DNA of 64,000 nucleotides from an uncultured Flavobacteriaceae bacterium (GTDB lineage: Bacteria; Bacteroidota; Bacteroidia; Flavobacteriales; Flavobacteriaceae). Of the stretch, positions 28,045-35,861 are shown piece after piece. The first letter of the stretch is position 1; each line of letters starts with the position of its first letter. The DNA is taken from positions 186,001 to 250,000 of the forward strand of contig CALKOU010000001.1 of assembly GCA_938092005.1 (NCBI GenBank), in the 5' to 3' direction. Both the position numbers and the translations under genes were made by a program. The notes beneath the pieces were generated by a model. That model saw nothing but the letters and a program-made list of their open reading frames with translations. It did no database searches and was not told the DNA's origin.

Positions 28045-29895
28045 TTATTCACCACCTTCCATTTTACGCTTAAGGTCTGCTAGTGCGTCTAAATCACCTA
28101 GGGTGGATTTTTCAGCGTTGTCAGACATTTTGCGACGTGCAGTTTTAACGTTGTCAGCTTCTACACCTTTGTAAACTGCTGCGTGAGACATAACAACTCG
28201 CTTAAAGTCTTTGTTAAACTCGATAACTTTAAATTCAGCTGTTTCGCCTTTTGTGAGTTTCGTACCGTCTTGTTTCTCAAGATGACGACCCGGAACAAAT
28301 GCCGTGATATCATCGTTAAGAACAATAGTAGCGCCTTTGTCAACGATTTCAGTAAGTGCTAATTCATGACTTGAACCTTCGGCATAGGTTTTAGCGTATT
28401 TCTCCCAAGGGTTGTCTGTCGTTTGCTTGTGTCCAAGGCTTAATTTACGACCATCAACATCCAACTCAAGAACAATTACGTCAAGCTCTTGACCAACAGT
28501 TACCACCTCAGATGGGTGCTTCACTTTCTTTGTCCAAGATAAGTCAGAGATATAAATTAACCCGTCAATACCTTCTTCAAGTTCAACAAAAACACCAAAG
28601 TTGGTGTAGTTACGAACAACACCTGTATGTTTAGAACCTAATGGATATTTAATGGTGATATCTGTCCAAGGGTCTTGTGAAAGTTGCTTAATACCTAATG
28701 ACATTTTACGTTCTTCACGGTCAAGGTTTAGGATTACTGCCTCTACCTCATCTCCTACTTTAACAAAGTCTTGAGCAGAACGCAAGTGCGTACTCCATGA
28801 CATTTCAGAAACGTGAACAAGTCCTTCAACTCCAGGGGCTACTTCAACAAATGCGCCGTAGTCAGCAATAACGGTGACTTTACCTTTTACGGTTTCGCCT
28901 TCGTTCATTTTTTCGTCAATAGCTTCCCATGGGTGTTGTGATAATTGCTTCACACCTAGTTGAATGCGTGATTTATCATCGTCAAAGTCAAGGATTACCA
29001 CATTGAGCTTTTGCTCAACTTCCAAGATTTCGCTTGGGTGGCTAATACGGTTCCAAGACAAGTCTGTGATATGTACTAGACCATCTACACCTCCAAGATC
29101 GATAAACACCCCGTAAGACGTGATGTTTTTCACAGTACCTTCAAGTACTTGACCTTTCTCAAGTTGTGAAATGATTTCTTTTTTCTGTTCTTCGATATCA
29201 GCCTCAATAAGTGCTTTGTGCGACACTACCACGTTCTTAAATTCATGGTTGATCTTAACAATCTTGAATTCCATGTTTTTGTTTACGTACTGATCGTAGT
29301 CACGGATAGGCTTCACATCAATTTGCGAACCAGGTAAGAATGCCTCAATGCCAAACACATCGACAATCATACCACCTTTGGTACGGCATTTTACAAAACC
29401 AGTAACGACTTCTTGATTATCGTGTGCTGCGTTAACACGATCCCATGCCATGATGGTGCGTGCCTTACGGTGTGACAATACAAGTTGTCCAGTTTTGTCT
29501 TCTCTAGTATCAATCATCACTTCAACCGTATCACCAACTTTTAGGTCAGGGTTGTAGCGGAATTCATTGAGTGAAATAACACCTTCAGACTTTGCATTAA
29601 TATCGATAATCGCTTCGCGGTCTGTCATGTGAATGACTTTACCTGTGACTACGTCGGCACCTTGAGTGTCAACAAAGTTTTCAGAAACGAGTTTTTCGAA
29701 TTCTTTTAGTTTACCATCCTCAACGGCTTCAATGCCATCTTCGTAGTTTTGCCAGTCAAAATTGGCAAGAAATTCTTCAGGTGAAACGGTTGGAGTGGAA
29801 TCTTCTTGTGGGGTAGCTACTTCTTCAGTAGTAGCTTCTGTTGTAGCAACAACTTCTTCAGTTGTTTCTTCTACAGCTTGTTTTTCATCAGCCAT
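28045..29895 (-). CDS. rpsA: 30S ribosomal protein S1
   Basis: An RNA-binding ribosomal protein with several tandem S1 (OB-fold) repeats, 616 residues. Recurrent signatures include GTVKNITSYGVFIDLGGVDGLVHITDLSW, GKVTVIADYGAFVEVAPGVEGLVHVSEMSW and GVVRNYTNFGVFVELEEGIDGLIYISDLSW, each ending in a basic LSLGxKQ-type segment. The first 40 residues are acidic and rich in Glu/Thr, typical of Bacteroidota S1. It is monocistronic: a strong two-box promoter and a roughly 100-nt structured leader on one side, a terminator on the other. Confidence 0.96.
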   Translation of the reverse strand: MADEKQAVEETTEEVVATTEATTEEVATPQEDSTPTVSPEEFLANFDWQNYEDGIEAVEDGKLKEFEKLVSENFVDTQGADVVTGKVIHMTDREAIIDINAKSEGVISLNEFRYNPDLKVGDTVEVMIDTREDKTGQLVLSHRKARTIMAWDRVNAAHDNQEVVTGFVKCRTKGGMIVDVFGIEAFLPGSQIDVKPIRDYDQYVNKNMEFKIVKINHEFKNVVVSHKALIEADIEEQKKEIISQLEKGQVLEGTVKNITSYGVFIDLGGVDGLVHITDLSWNRISHPSEILEVEQKLNVVILDFDDDKSRIQLGVKQLSQHPWEAIDEKMNEGETVKGKVTVIADYGAFVEVAPGVEGLVHVSEMSWSTHLRSAQDFVKVGDEVEAVILNLDREERKMSLGIKQLSQDPWTDITIKYPLGSKHTGVVRNYTNFGVFVELEEGIDGLIYISDLSWTKKVKHPSEVVTVGQELDVIVLELDVDGRKLSLGHKQTTDNPWEKYAKTYAEGSSHELALTEIVDKGATIVLNDDITAFVPGRHLEKQDGTKLTKGETAEFKVIEFNKDFKRVVMSHAAVYKGVEADNVKTARRKMSDNAEKSTLGDLDALADLKRKMEGGE

Positions 29896-29923
29896 GCTGC
29901 GGTTATTTGTATTCTGTTTGGCG

Positions 29924-29979
29924 GAGTAATAGCGCTGCCCAACAGAAGAGTTATATTTGTTTTTCCTCTCGTATTACTC
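29924..29979 (-). promoter_or_regulatory. Structured 5' leader of rpsA (candidate autoregulatory element)
   Basis: On the minus strand the transcript leader contains GAGTAATA pairing perfectly with TATTACTC across 40 nt. A nested GAGAG/CTCTT pairing (one G-U) encloses an A-rich loop, and a one-sided bulge CTGTTGGGCAGCGC remains. It sits 28-84 nt upstream of the rpsA ATG. Ribosomal protein leaders often mediate feedback; that role is inferred here. Confidence 0.45.
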
Positions 29980-30002
29980 TAAGGCGCTTCTCAAGAGGAC
30001 GG

Positions 30003-30034
30003 CAAATTTACTGTTTTATATGTTTATAGACAAA
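30003..30034 (-). promoter_or_regulatory. Two-box promoter of rpsA
   Basis: Minus strand: TTTG (30031-30034), a 20-nt spacer, then TAAATTTG (30003-30010). This is an exact match to the Bacteroidota -33/-7 consensus and the best promoter in the window. It implies a leader of about 100 nt. Confidence 0.75.
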
Positions 30035-30073
30035 ACTTACCTATTTTAGGTGCTATTATTGCGATAACCAACT

Positions 30074-31066
30074 ATGAAAAGATATATAGCGTTACTACTA
30101 TTTGTTGCACTGCTCTCTGTTAAACCCACCCTTTCAGCACAATTTGACCGGTACCAATGGGATACGATAAGCACTAAAAATCTTCCCTCTGGAAGGCACG
30201 AAAATGGATTTGTAGCATATAAGGGTAAATTCTACCTCATTGGCGGACGTGGAATCCATCCTGTTAATGTATATGATCCCAACACAAACGCATGGGAAAC
30301 CAAAAAGAAAACCCCATTTGAAATGCATCATTTTCAAGCGGTTGTGCATGACAGTATCATCTACATTGTGGGAGGCATGACGGGACGTTACCCAAAGGAA
30401 AAACCATTAACGCATATTTGGTGCTATTATCCCGAAAACGATCTTTGGAAAAAAGGAGCTGAAATTCCGAAAGAACGACGCAGGGGAAGCGCAGGAGCAA
30501 CAGTATACAATGACAAAATTTTTTTGGTAGGAGGAATTAAACTTGGGCATACTAGTGGAACCACAAATTTATTTGACTGCTATGATCTCAAAACAAAAAC
30601 ATGGAAGACATTAACAGATGCGCCACACATCCGAGATCATTTTTCAGCGGTGGTAGCAAAGAACAAACTCTATTGTGTTGGGGGCAGAAACACTAGTGTT
30701 CATAATCCAACTAAGTTTAGTGCTTTTTTTGGAGCTACTGTTCCTCAAGTGGATTACTATGATTTTGAAAAACAAACGTGGTATACCATGGAACATGATT
30801 TAGCTATTCCTTCAGCAGCAGGCGCAATTGTTTTGCTACATGAGCAGTTGGTGTATTTTGGAGGGGAAAGCAATCAAAAATTAGCACATAATCAAACGCA
30901 ATCACTCGATCTATTAACGGGCAGATGGGCCGTACATCACAATATGATTACAGGTAGGCATGGCACAAATGCCGTAGTTCATAATGGGGCTATTTATACA
31001 GCTGCAGGCAGCGGAACTAGAGGAGGCGGGAAATTGACTTCCTTAGAAATATTCTCCATACGCTGA
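30074..31066 (+). CDS. Secreted Kelch-repeat beta-propeller protein
   Basis: A 330-residue exported protein with a signal peptide (residues 1-22, ending LSAQ). Kelch blades are recognised by di-glycine turns: FYLIGGRG, IYIVGGMT, IFLVGGIK, LYCVGGRN, LVYFGGES and a degenerate IYTAAGSG, with a Trp a few residues before each next blade. That predicts a six-bladed propeller. No galactose oxidase radical-copper residues are evident, so a binding or scaffold role is likelier than catalysis. It precedes the redox lipoprotein block but may have its own promoter. Confidence 0.82.
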   Translation: MKRYIALLLFVALLSVKPTLSAQFDRYQWDTISTKNLPSGRHENGFVAYKGKFYLIGGRGIHPVNVYDPNTNAWETKKKTPFEMHHFQAVVHDSIIYIVGGMTGRYPKEKPLTHIWCYYPENDLWKKGAEIPKERRRGSAGATVYNDKIFLVGGIKLGHTSGTTNLFDCYDLKTKTWKTLTDAPHIRDHFSAVVAKNKLYCVGGRNTSVHNPTKFSAFFGATVPQVDYYDFEKQTWYTMEHDLAIPSAAGAIVLLHEQLVYFGGESNQKLAHNQTQSLDLLTGRWAVHHNMITGRHGTNAVVHNGAIYTAAGSGTRGGGKLTSLEIFSIR

Positions 31067-31142
31067 TTGTTGTTTTTTTAGCAAACAACAAACGTCCTTG
31101 GCATATTTATTGTAACAATATTAAGAATGAAAAACCCAGATC

Positions 31143-32147
31143 ATGAAAAATACAAATTCCTTTTATGCACTAAAAACGCATCTTAAACCATTCGTATATC
31201 TCTTTTTCGTTTTATTAACTTTTGCGTGTTCGAAAGACGATGTAGACGATAAAAAGACCATGACCCCTCCCAACAACACAACATCAGAAGACAAAGCACC
31301 TTTGTTTTCGTTAGCATCATTAGACAACGGAACCATTAACCTTGCCGATTATGAAAATAAGGTTGTGGTGTTGTACTTTTTTGGCAGTAACTGCCCATTC
31401 TGTATTGCTGCTGGTCCTGATATAGAAAAAACATTAAAAACACCTTTTGCAGCAAACGATGATTATGCCATTATTGGTCTTGATCAATGGGATGGAAATA
31501 ATGCTGCTGTAAATGCGTTTAAATCACAAACGGGAATCACATTTCCTTTACTGTTAAATGCTTCTAGTGTAGCAACAACGTATCAAACTACATACGACAG
31601 GCTTATAGTGCTCAACAAAGAAAGGGAAGTAGTGTTTAAGGGTACTCAACTTGCTGGCAACGACTTAGCCGCTGCTGAAGCAAAAGTATTAGAGCTTGTA
31701 ACACCTAAATCCGACAACAATCAAGGAAGTAGCAAATATAGCTTTACACTCAAGTCATTAGACGGAAACGATGTTAGCTTATCTGACTATGACAACAAAG
31801 TAGTCTCACTATTCTTTTTTGGTAATGGTTGCCCAACATGCAAATCTGCAGCATCAACAATACAAAGAGAATTGGTTAATTCATTTTCATCAAATGATGA
31901 TTATGTTCTTTTAGGTTTAGATGTTTGGAATGGAAATTCGGCTTCGGTACAAGCCTTTAAAACCTCCACAGGAGTATCTTATCCCTTATTATTAAAAGCT
32001 TCAAGCGTAGCATCGGATTTCGAAACGTCTTACGATCGCATCGTTGTGCTAGACAAGAACAAAGAAATTGCGTTTAAAGGCAGTCGAAATGCCAATGGAG
32101 ATATTGCGACTGCAAAAGCAAAAATCAGTACGCTTTTGTCAAACTAA
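31143..32147 (+). CDS. Lipoprotein with two tandem thioredoxin-like (redoxin) domains
   Basis: A lipoprotein signal ends at Cys29 in LLTFACSKDD. Two homologous redoxin/TlpA-like domains follow. Domain 1 (about 52-187) has YFFGSNCPFC (Cys84, Cys87) and domain 2 (about 197-334) has FFFGNGCPTC (Cys230, Cys233). Each repeat also shows NAF/QAFK-T-G-(I/V)-(T/S)-(F/Y)PLLL, SSVA and YDRIVVL blocks, so the halves arose by duplication. It is probably a periplasm-facing thiol-disulfide protein. It is followed within 41 bp by a TlpA-type gene, with DUF6029 after that. The two-domain form is uncommon. Confidence 0.8.
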   Translation: MKNTNSFYALKTHLKPFVYLFFVLLTFACSKDDVDDKKTMTPPNNTTSEDKAPLFSLASLDNGTINLADYENKVVVLYFFGSNCPFCIAAGPDIEKTLKTPFAANDDYAIIGLDQWDGNNAAVNAFKSQTGITFPLLLNASSVATTYQTTYDRLIVLNKEREVVFKGTQLAGNDLAAAEAKVLELVTPKSDNNQGSSKYSFTLKSLDGNDVSLSDYDNKVVSLFFFGNGCPTCKSAASTIQRELVNSFSSNDDYVLLGLDVWNGNSASVQAFKTSTGVSYPLLLKASSVASDFETSYDRIVVLDKNKEIAFKGSRNANGDIATAKAKISTLLSN

Positions 32148-32187
32148 ATGCGCAAATTGCGTATGCTATCAAACCCAAAACCTTATC

Positions 32188-32673
32188 ATGAAAACATATG
32201 TTATTTTATTCTGTTTAGTGTTACTCCCTTCTTATGGATTAGCACAAATCGTAGACAATTTTGAACTCAAAGATCTGCAGAATAACCTACAAGAGTTTGA
32301 AGAACTCAAAGGAGAGAACCTTACCCTTATTGACTTTTGGGCTTCGTGGTGCAAACCGTGTAAAAAGGCCATCCCGTACTTAAACGACATCTATGCTAAT
32401 TACAAAGAAAAAGGCGTGGAAATAATTGGGATTAACTGTGACGGACCAAGAAGCATTTCAAAAGTTGTTCCGCTGAGCAAATCGTTGCGAATTCAATATC
32501 CTGTGCTTTTGGATATTGACGCAGCAGTAAAAAATGATCTGAACATTATGCTTTTCCCTACGCTTATCATGGTAGACGCATCAGGCAATATCGTGTGGAC
32601 CCACGAAGGTTTTGTTTCTGGTGATGATGAACACATTAAAAAAGCAATTGACCAGCAACTTAATGTACTTTAA
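32188..32673 (+). CDS. TlpA family thiol:disulfide oxidoreductase
   Basis: A 161-residue exported protein with a cleavable signal (1-19, SYGLAQ) and one thioredoxin-like domain. The active site is WASWCKPCKK with Cys55 and Cys58, followed by EIIGINCDG and the cis-Pro segment LFPTLIMVD. It probably reduces periplasmic disulfides, for example in cytochrome maturation or envelope repair. The frame extends upstream inside the preceding gene, but ATG 32188 is the natural start. It lies 2 bp before the DUF6029 gene. Confidence 0.87.
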   Translation: MKTYVILFCLVLLPSYGLAQIVDNFELKDLQNNLQEFEELKGENLTLIDFWASWCKPCKKAIPYLNDIYANYKEKGVEIIGINCDGPRSISKVVPLSKSLRIQYPVLLDIDAAVKNDLNIMLFPTLIMVDASGNIVWTHEGFVSGDDEHIKKAIDQQLNVL

Positions 32674-32675
32674 TA

Positions 32676-34139
32676 ATGCATAAAAACATATGGGTATGGG
32701 TGTTTTGTGCGCTCTGGTTTTCTGCTGACGGTCTTGCTCAGTTTAGCGGAAATAATCTGTCAGAATATCAATATGGAGGATTACCAACTGATGCCAGTTC
32801 TTTTTCGGCATTTTACAATCGTTTGGTCACCAACTATAAACACAAAAGCTTTAAAGCCAGTGGAAGCTTGGAAGTATTTCAATCACCAAGAAATGGAAGC
32901 AGCTATGTAAACCTATCGCAACTCTCGTTGCGGTATAAGCAAAAAACTTTTGATATTCGTGTGGGGAATTTCTACGAAACCATTGGTCGGGGGACTTTAT
33001 TGCGTTCGTTTGAAATTCCAGGAGCTGTTCTTGAGGATTTAAGTTATCGCTCTCGGCATTATTTTAATCGAGATATACAGGGTGCAATTGCCAAATTTCG
33101 GTTTCAAAACTTCGAAACTAAGCTTATTTATGGTAAACCCTTAAACTATGTTTTTCCACCAACGCAGCACAGGAATCAACGAAGAGCAGACGAAATTTCG
33201 GTAATCTACTCGGCATTCCACAAAAAACAACAAACACTTGGCTTTGCGTTTATGAACCATAAAAATGCATCCAAAAGCACCCAATATTTTATGACCACCC
33301 TATCGGGAAGTATTAGCCCTTCGTTGACATATTATACAGAAGTAAGTAAAAACATCAGCGATTTTGATGTTTCTGACTTCTCAAACAGGGCTTCTTTTGC
33401 CGCTTATGCAGGCTTGAGTTATACGTATAAATCCTTGGGGCTTAGCGTCGAGTATAAAAACTATAAAAACTTTTTAATTGGTTCTGGAATCAATGAACCG
33501 CCAGCACTTGTAAAGGAACATTCCTACAGCGTCCTAAATCGAAGCACACACGTACTACAACCCGCCAATGAAAATGGCTATCAACTCGAAGCGTTTTATA
33601 GTTTTCCTGATTTTTCAACCATAACCCTTAACTATACCAAAGCAATCAATGACTTTAACACCAAAACTGTTTTCGAAGAGTATTTTGTTGAGTACGATTT
33701 TACTTTCGCATCAAAGCACGATGTAAAGATTTTTGCGGACTATGCTAAAGACCCTTTTAAACTTGAGGACAATCGAATATCTACTGGTATCAATACGGTT
33801 TTAAAAGCCACAAAAACACATGCCTATACCATAGATTATGAATTTCAATCGTTTGAGCGTTTGGCTGAAACTTATCTAAATCATGTTATGGTTTTGGGCT
33901 ATAATCCCATACCAAAGCTTATTGGATCGGTTGTAGCCGAATGGAGCACCGATTCTTTTCTGGTTGAGGAAGGGACACGGTTTTGGGCCGGTATAAACAT
34001 GCGCTATCAAGTCAATCGAAAAAACAGCTTACAACTATTTATTGGAGAGCGGCGTGGTGGTCCTGCATGTAACGCAGGCGTTTGCTATGAGGTGTTGGAC
34101 TTTAAGGGAGTGGAGCTGCGTTTTTCAAGTCGGTTTTAG
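32676..34139 (+). CDS. DUF6029 family outer membrane beta-barrel protein
   Basis: A 487-residue protein with signal peptide (1-22, ADGLAQ) and a pattern of alternating aromatic beta-strands ending in ELRFSSRF, so the final residue is the Phe expected of an outer-membrane barrel. The VGNFYETIGRGTLLRSFEIPG segment resembles the conserved N-terminal part of DUF6029 as I recall it. A CNAGVC pair near the C-terminus could be a disulfide and a substrate for the neighbouring TlpA protein. The function of the family is not established. It is the last gene of the plus-strand redox block. Confidence 0.7.
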   Translation: MHKNIWVWVFCALWFSADGLAQFSGNNLSEYQYGGLPTDASSFSAFYNRLVTNYKHKSFKASGSLEVFQSPRNGSSYVNLSQLSLRYKQKTFDIRVGNFYETIGRGTLLRSFEIPGAVLEDLSYRSRHYFNRDIQGAIAKFRFQNFETKLIYGKPLNYVFPPTQHRNQRRADEISVIYSAFHKKQQTLGFAFMNHKNASKSTQYFMTTLSGSISPSLTYYTEVSKNISDFDVSDFSNRASFAAYAGLSYTYKSLGLSVEYKNYKNFLIGSGINEPPALVKEHSYSVLNRSTHVLQPANENGYQLEAFYSFPDFSTITLNYTKAINDFNTKTVFEEYFVEYDFTFASKHDVKIFADYAKDPFKLEDNRISTGINTVLKATKTHAYTIDYEFQSFERLAETYLNHVMVLGYNPIPKLIGSVVAEWSTDSFLVEEGTRFWAGINMRYQVNRKNSLQLFIGERRGGPACNAGVCYEVLDFKGVELRFSSRF

Positions 34140-34156
34140 AACATTATGAGAATGAA

Positions 34157-34834
34157 TTATATGCCCATTATTCGATCCCTTACCAAGGTCAATACATACT
34201 TTAGCATTCCATCAACGGTAAACTGTGTCGCATCTAACGCAATGGCATCCTCAGCTTGTATTAAAGGAGAATCTGCTCGAGTGCTATCTAGATGATCACG
34301 TTGGGTGATGTTTGTCAATACGTCCTCAAACGTAGTTGAACCATTTTGGGCGATTAGCTCATCGTAACGGCGTTGCGCTCGAATGTTGGCATCTGCGGTC
34401 AAAAACAGTTTTAAATTAGCCTTAGGAAATACAACGGTACCTATATCCCGACCGTCCATAACTACGGCTTGATTAGCACCCATAATGCGTTGTTGCGCTA
34501 CCAAAAAAGCGCGTATTTCAGAAACAGCAGCTACTTGGCTTACTACATCCGATACCTTCATGCTTCTAATTTCAGCACTTACATCGTTACCGTTTACATA
34601 CAACGCACCCTTTTTAAACGATAACTGAATATCATCTAAATGTGCAATAAGCGAAGCCTTGTCAAGCTGTTGATTTATTAACCATCCGTTTTGTTGGGCA
34701 TAAAGTGTGAGTCCACGATACATGGCACCAGAATCAACATGGACAAATCCTAAAGCTTTAGCAAGCCCTTTGGCAAGGGTACTTTTTCCAGTTGAAGAAG
34801 CGCCGTCAATGGCAATTACAAAAGGTGTTGTCAT
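34157..34834 (-). CDS. cmk: (d)CMP kinase
   Basis: Phosphorylates CMP and dCMP. The 225 residues have P-loop IDGASSTGKSTLAKGLAKAL, the MYRGLTLYA segment, MDGRDIGTVVFPKANLKLFLTA and QRDHLDSTRADSPL. The long NMP-binding insert is typical of bacterial CMP kinases. Its ATG overlaps the porQ stop by 4 bp; the cmk-porQ pairing recurs in Bacteroidota. Confidence 0.94.
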   Translation of the reverse strand: MTTPFVIAIDGASSTGKSTLAKGLAKALGFVHVDSGAMYRGLTLYAQQNGWLINQQLDKASLIAHLDDIQLSFKKGALYVNGNDVSAEIRSMKVSDVVSQVAAVSEIRAFLVAQQRIMGANQAVVMDGRDIGTVVFPKANLKLFLTADANIRAQRRYDELIAQNGSTTFEDVLTNITQRDHLDSTRADSPLIQAEDAIALDATQFTVDGMLKYVLTLVRDRIMGI

Positions 34835-35844
34835 GGTCGAGGTTCCAAGGTTAATCCCAAAAAAATACGGTTTCCAGCTACATTGTATCGGGCATGACTA
34901 ATTTGAAAACGCAAACGGCGTAATTGCATCCCCACACCAAACGATAGACCTGAAAAGTTACGGAGGTCTAAAATACGTAATTCTGCTGCACGTTGCGCAT
35001 GATACCCCAAACGAATGGAGAATAAACCTTCTGGAAATACTTCAACTCCAAAAGTAGCGTGCCGGGAGAGCTTTTTAAGCAATCCCGCTTTGGACTGGCT
35101 GGAAGCACCATTTAGGTTTTGCGTAGCTTCTTCTGGATTATCAAAATACAATGGCCATTTGTTTAAATGATGTAAGGATATATGCCACCGCAACGGCAAG
35201 TGTTGTAATGCACTAGAAAAACCAAAGGTTAAATTAGCAGGCAAGGGCTCATACACATCTTCATAGGCAGATAATTGCCGACCCAAATGCTGATAAACCA
35301 GTGAAAGGCGCCATGGCTTTGCAACTGGACTATAGTAAACCCCAATGTCGGCCGTCAAACCTGTTGAGGTGTAAGCTTCTAAGCTTGATAACACATAGCG
35401 CAACCGTGCGCCTAAATGCAGGTTAGGACGCAAGAAATAATGCGAAGTGGCAATCCCCAGCGCAACTTCACTTCCCGTAAAAGATGCCGTAGGATTACCC
35501 AATTCATCAGCACCATCAAAAGTGCCATAGTGGATATAATTCACATCAAACACTAGGGCTTTTTGCCTGTTAATAGTATAGCCATAGGCTGCTGTCCCAC
35601 GATGAATACCATCAAAATAAGGTTCATAATTTACCATGACTTGCCCCCCATGCAACCCACGTATTACAGCAGGATTGGCAAGGGTGGTGCTAATATCTTT
35701 GTCTTGAAGGGTAATTGGATTACCCAAAGACAATTGGCGTGGTGTGTTCGTAAGTTCCAAAAAACGGAACGTAGCATCGCCGCCAATTTGTGTATATGCG
35801 GAAACGGCATACCCCAATAAACAACAAGCCACAAAACGCTTCAT
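34831..35844 (-). CDS. porQ: Type IX secretion system protein PorQ
   Basis: A 337-residue outer membrane protein of the PorV/FadL-like barrel family. Signal peptide 1-19 (VSAYTQ) is followed by IGGDATFRFLELTNTPRQLSLGNP and the DISTTLANPAVI and NYEPYFDGIHRGTAAYGY segments characteristic of PorQ. In Porphyromonas PorQ works with PorU, PorV and PorZ at the cell-surface attachment complex. No other Por genes are adjacent; PorD is encoded at 52.7 kb. It is downstream of lon with 17 bp between them. Confidence 0.85.
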   Translation of the reverse strand: MKRFVACCLLGYAVSAYTQIGGDATFRFLELTNTPRQLSLGNPITLQDKDISTTLANPAVIRGLHGGQVMVNYEPYFDGIHRGTAAYGYTINRQKALVFDVNYIHYGTFDGADELGNPTASFTGSEVALGIATSHYFLRPNLHLGARLRYVLSSLEAYTSTGLTADIGVYYSPVAKPWRLSLVYQHLGRQLSAYEDVYEPLPANLTFGFSSALQHLPLRWHISLHHLNKWPLYFDNPEEATQNLNGASSQSKAGLLKKLSRHATFGVEVFPEGLFSIRLGYHAQRAAELRILDLRNFSGLSFGVGMQLRRLRFQISHARYNVAGNRIFLGLTLEPRP

Positions 35845-35861
35845 CTTAACAAAAACGCAAA

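Noticed and set aside
31067-31091. TTGTTGTTT/AAACAACAA hairpin after the Kelch gene as a terminator
   Set aside because: The stem is perfect but AT-rich and lacks a T-run after the right arm; termination there is doubtful.
31143-32147. Frameshift or fusion artefact joining two redoxin genes
   Set aside because: The frame is continuous, the second domain lacks its own signal peptide or start, and both halves share diverged motifs, consistent with a genuine internal duplication.
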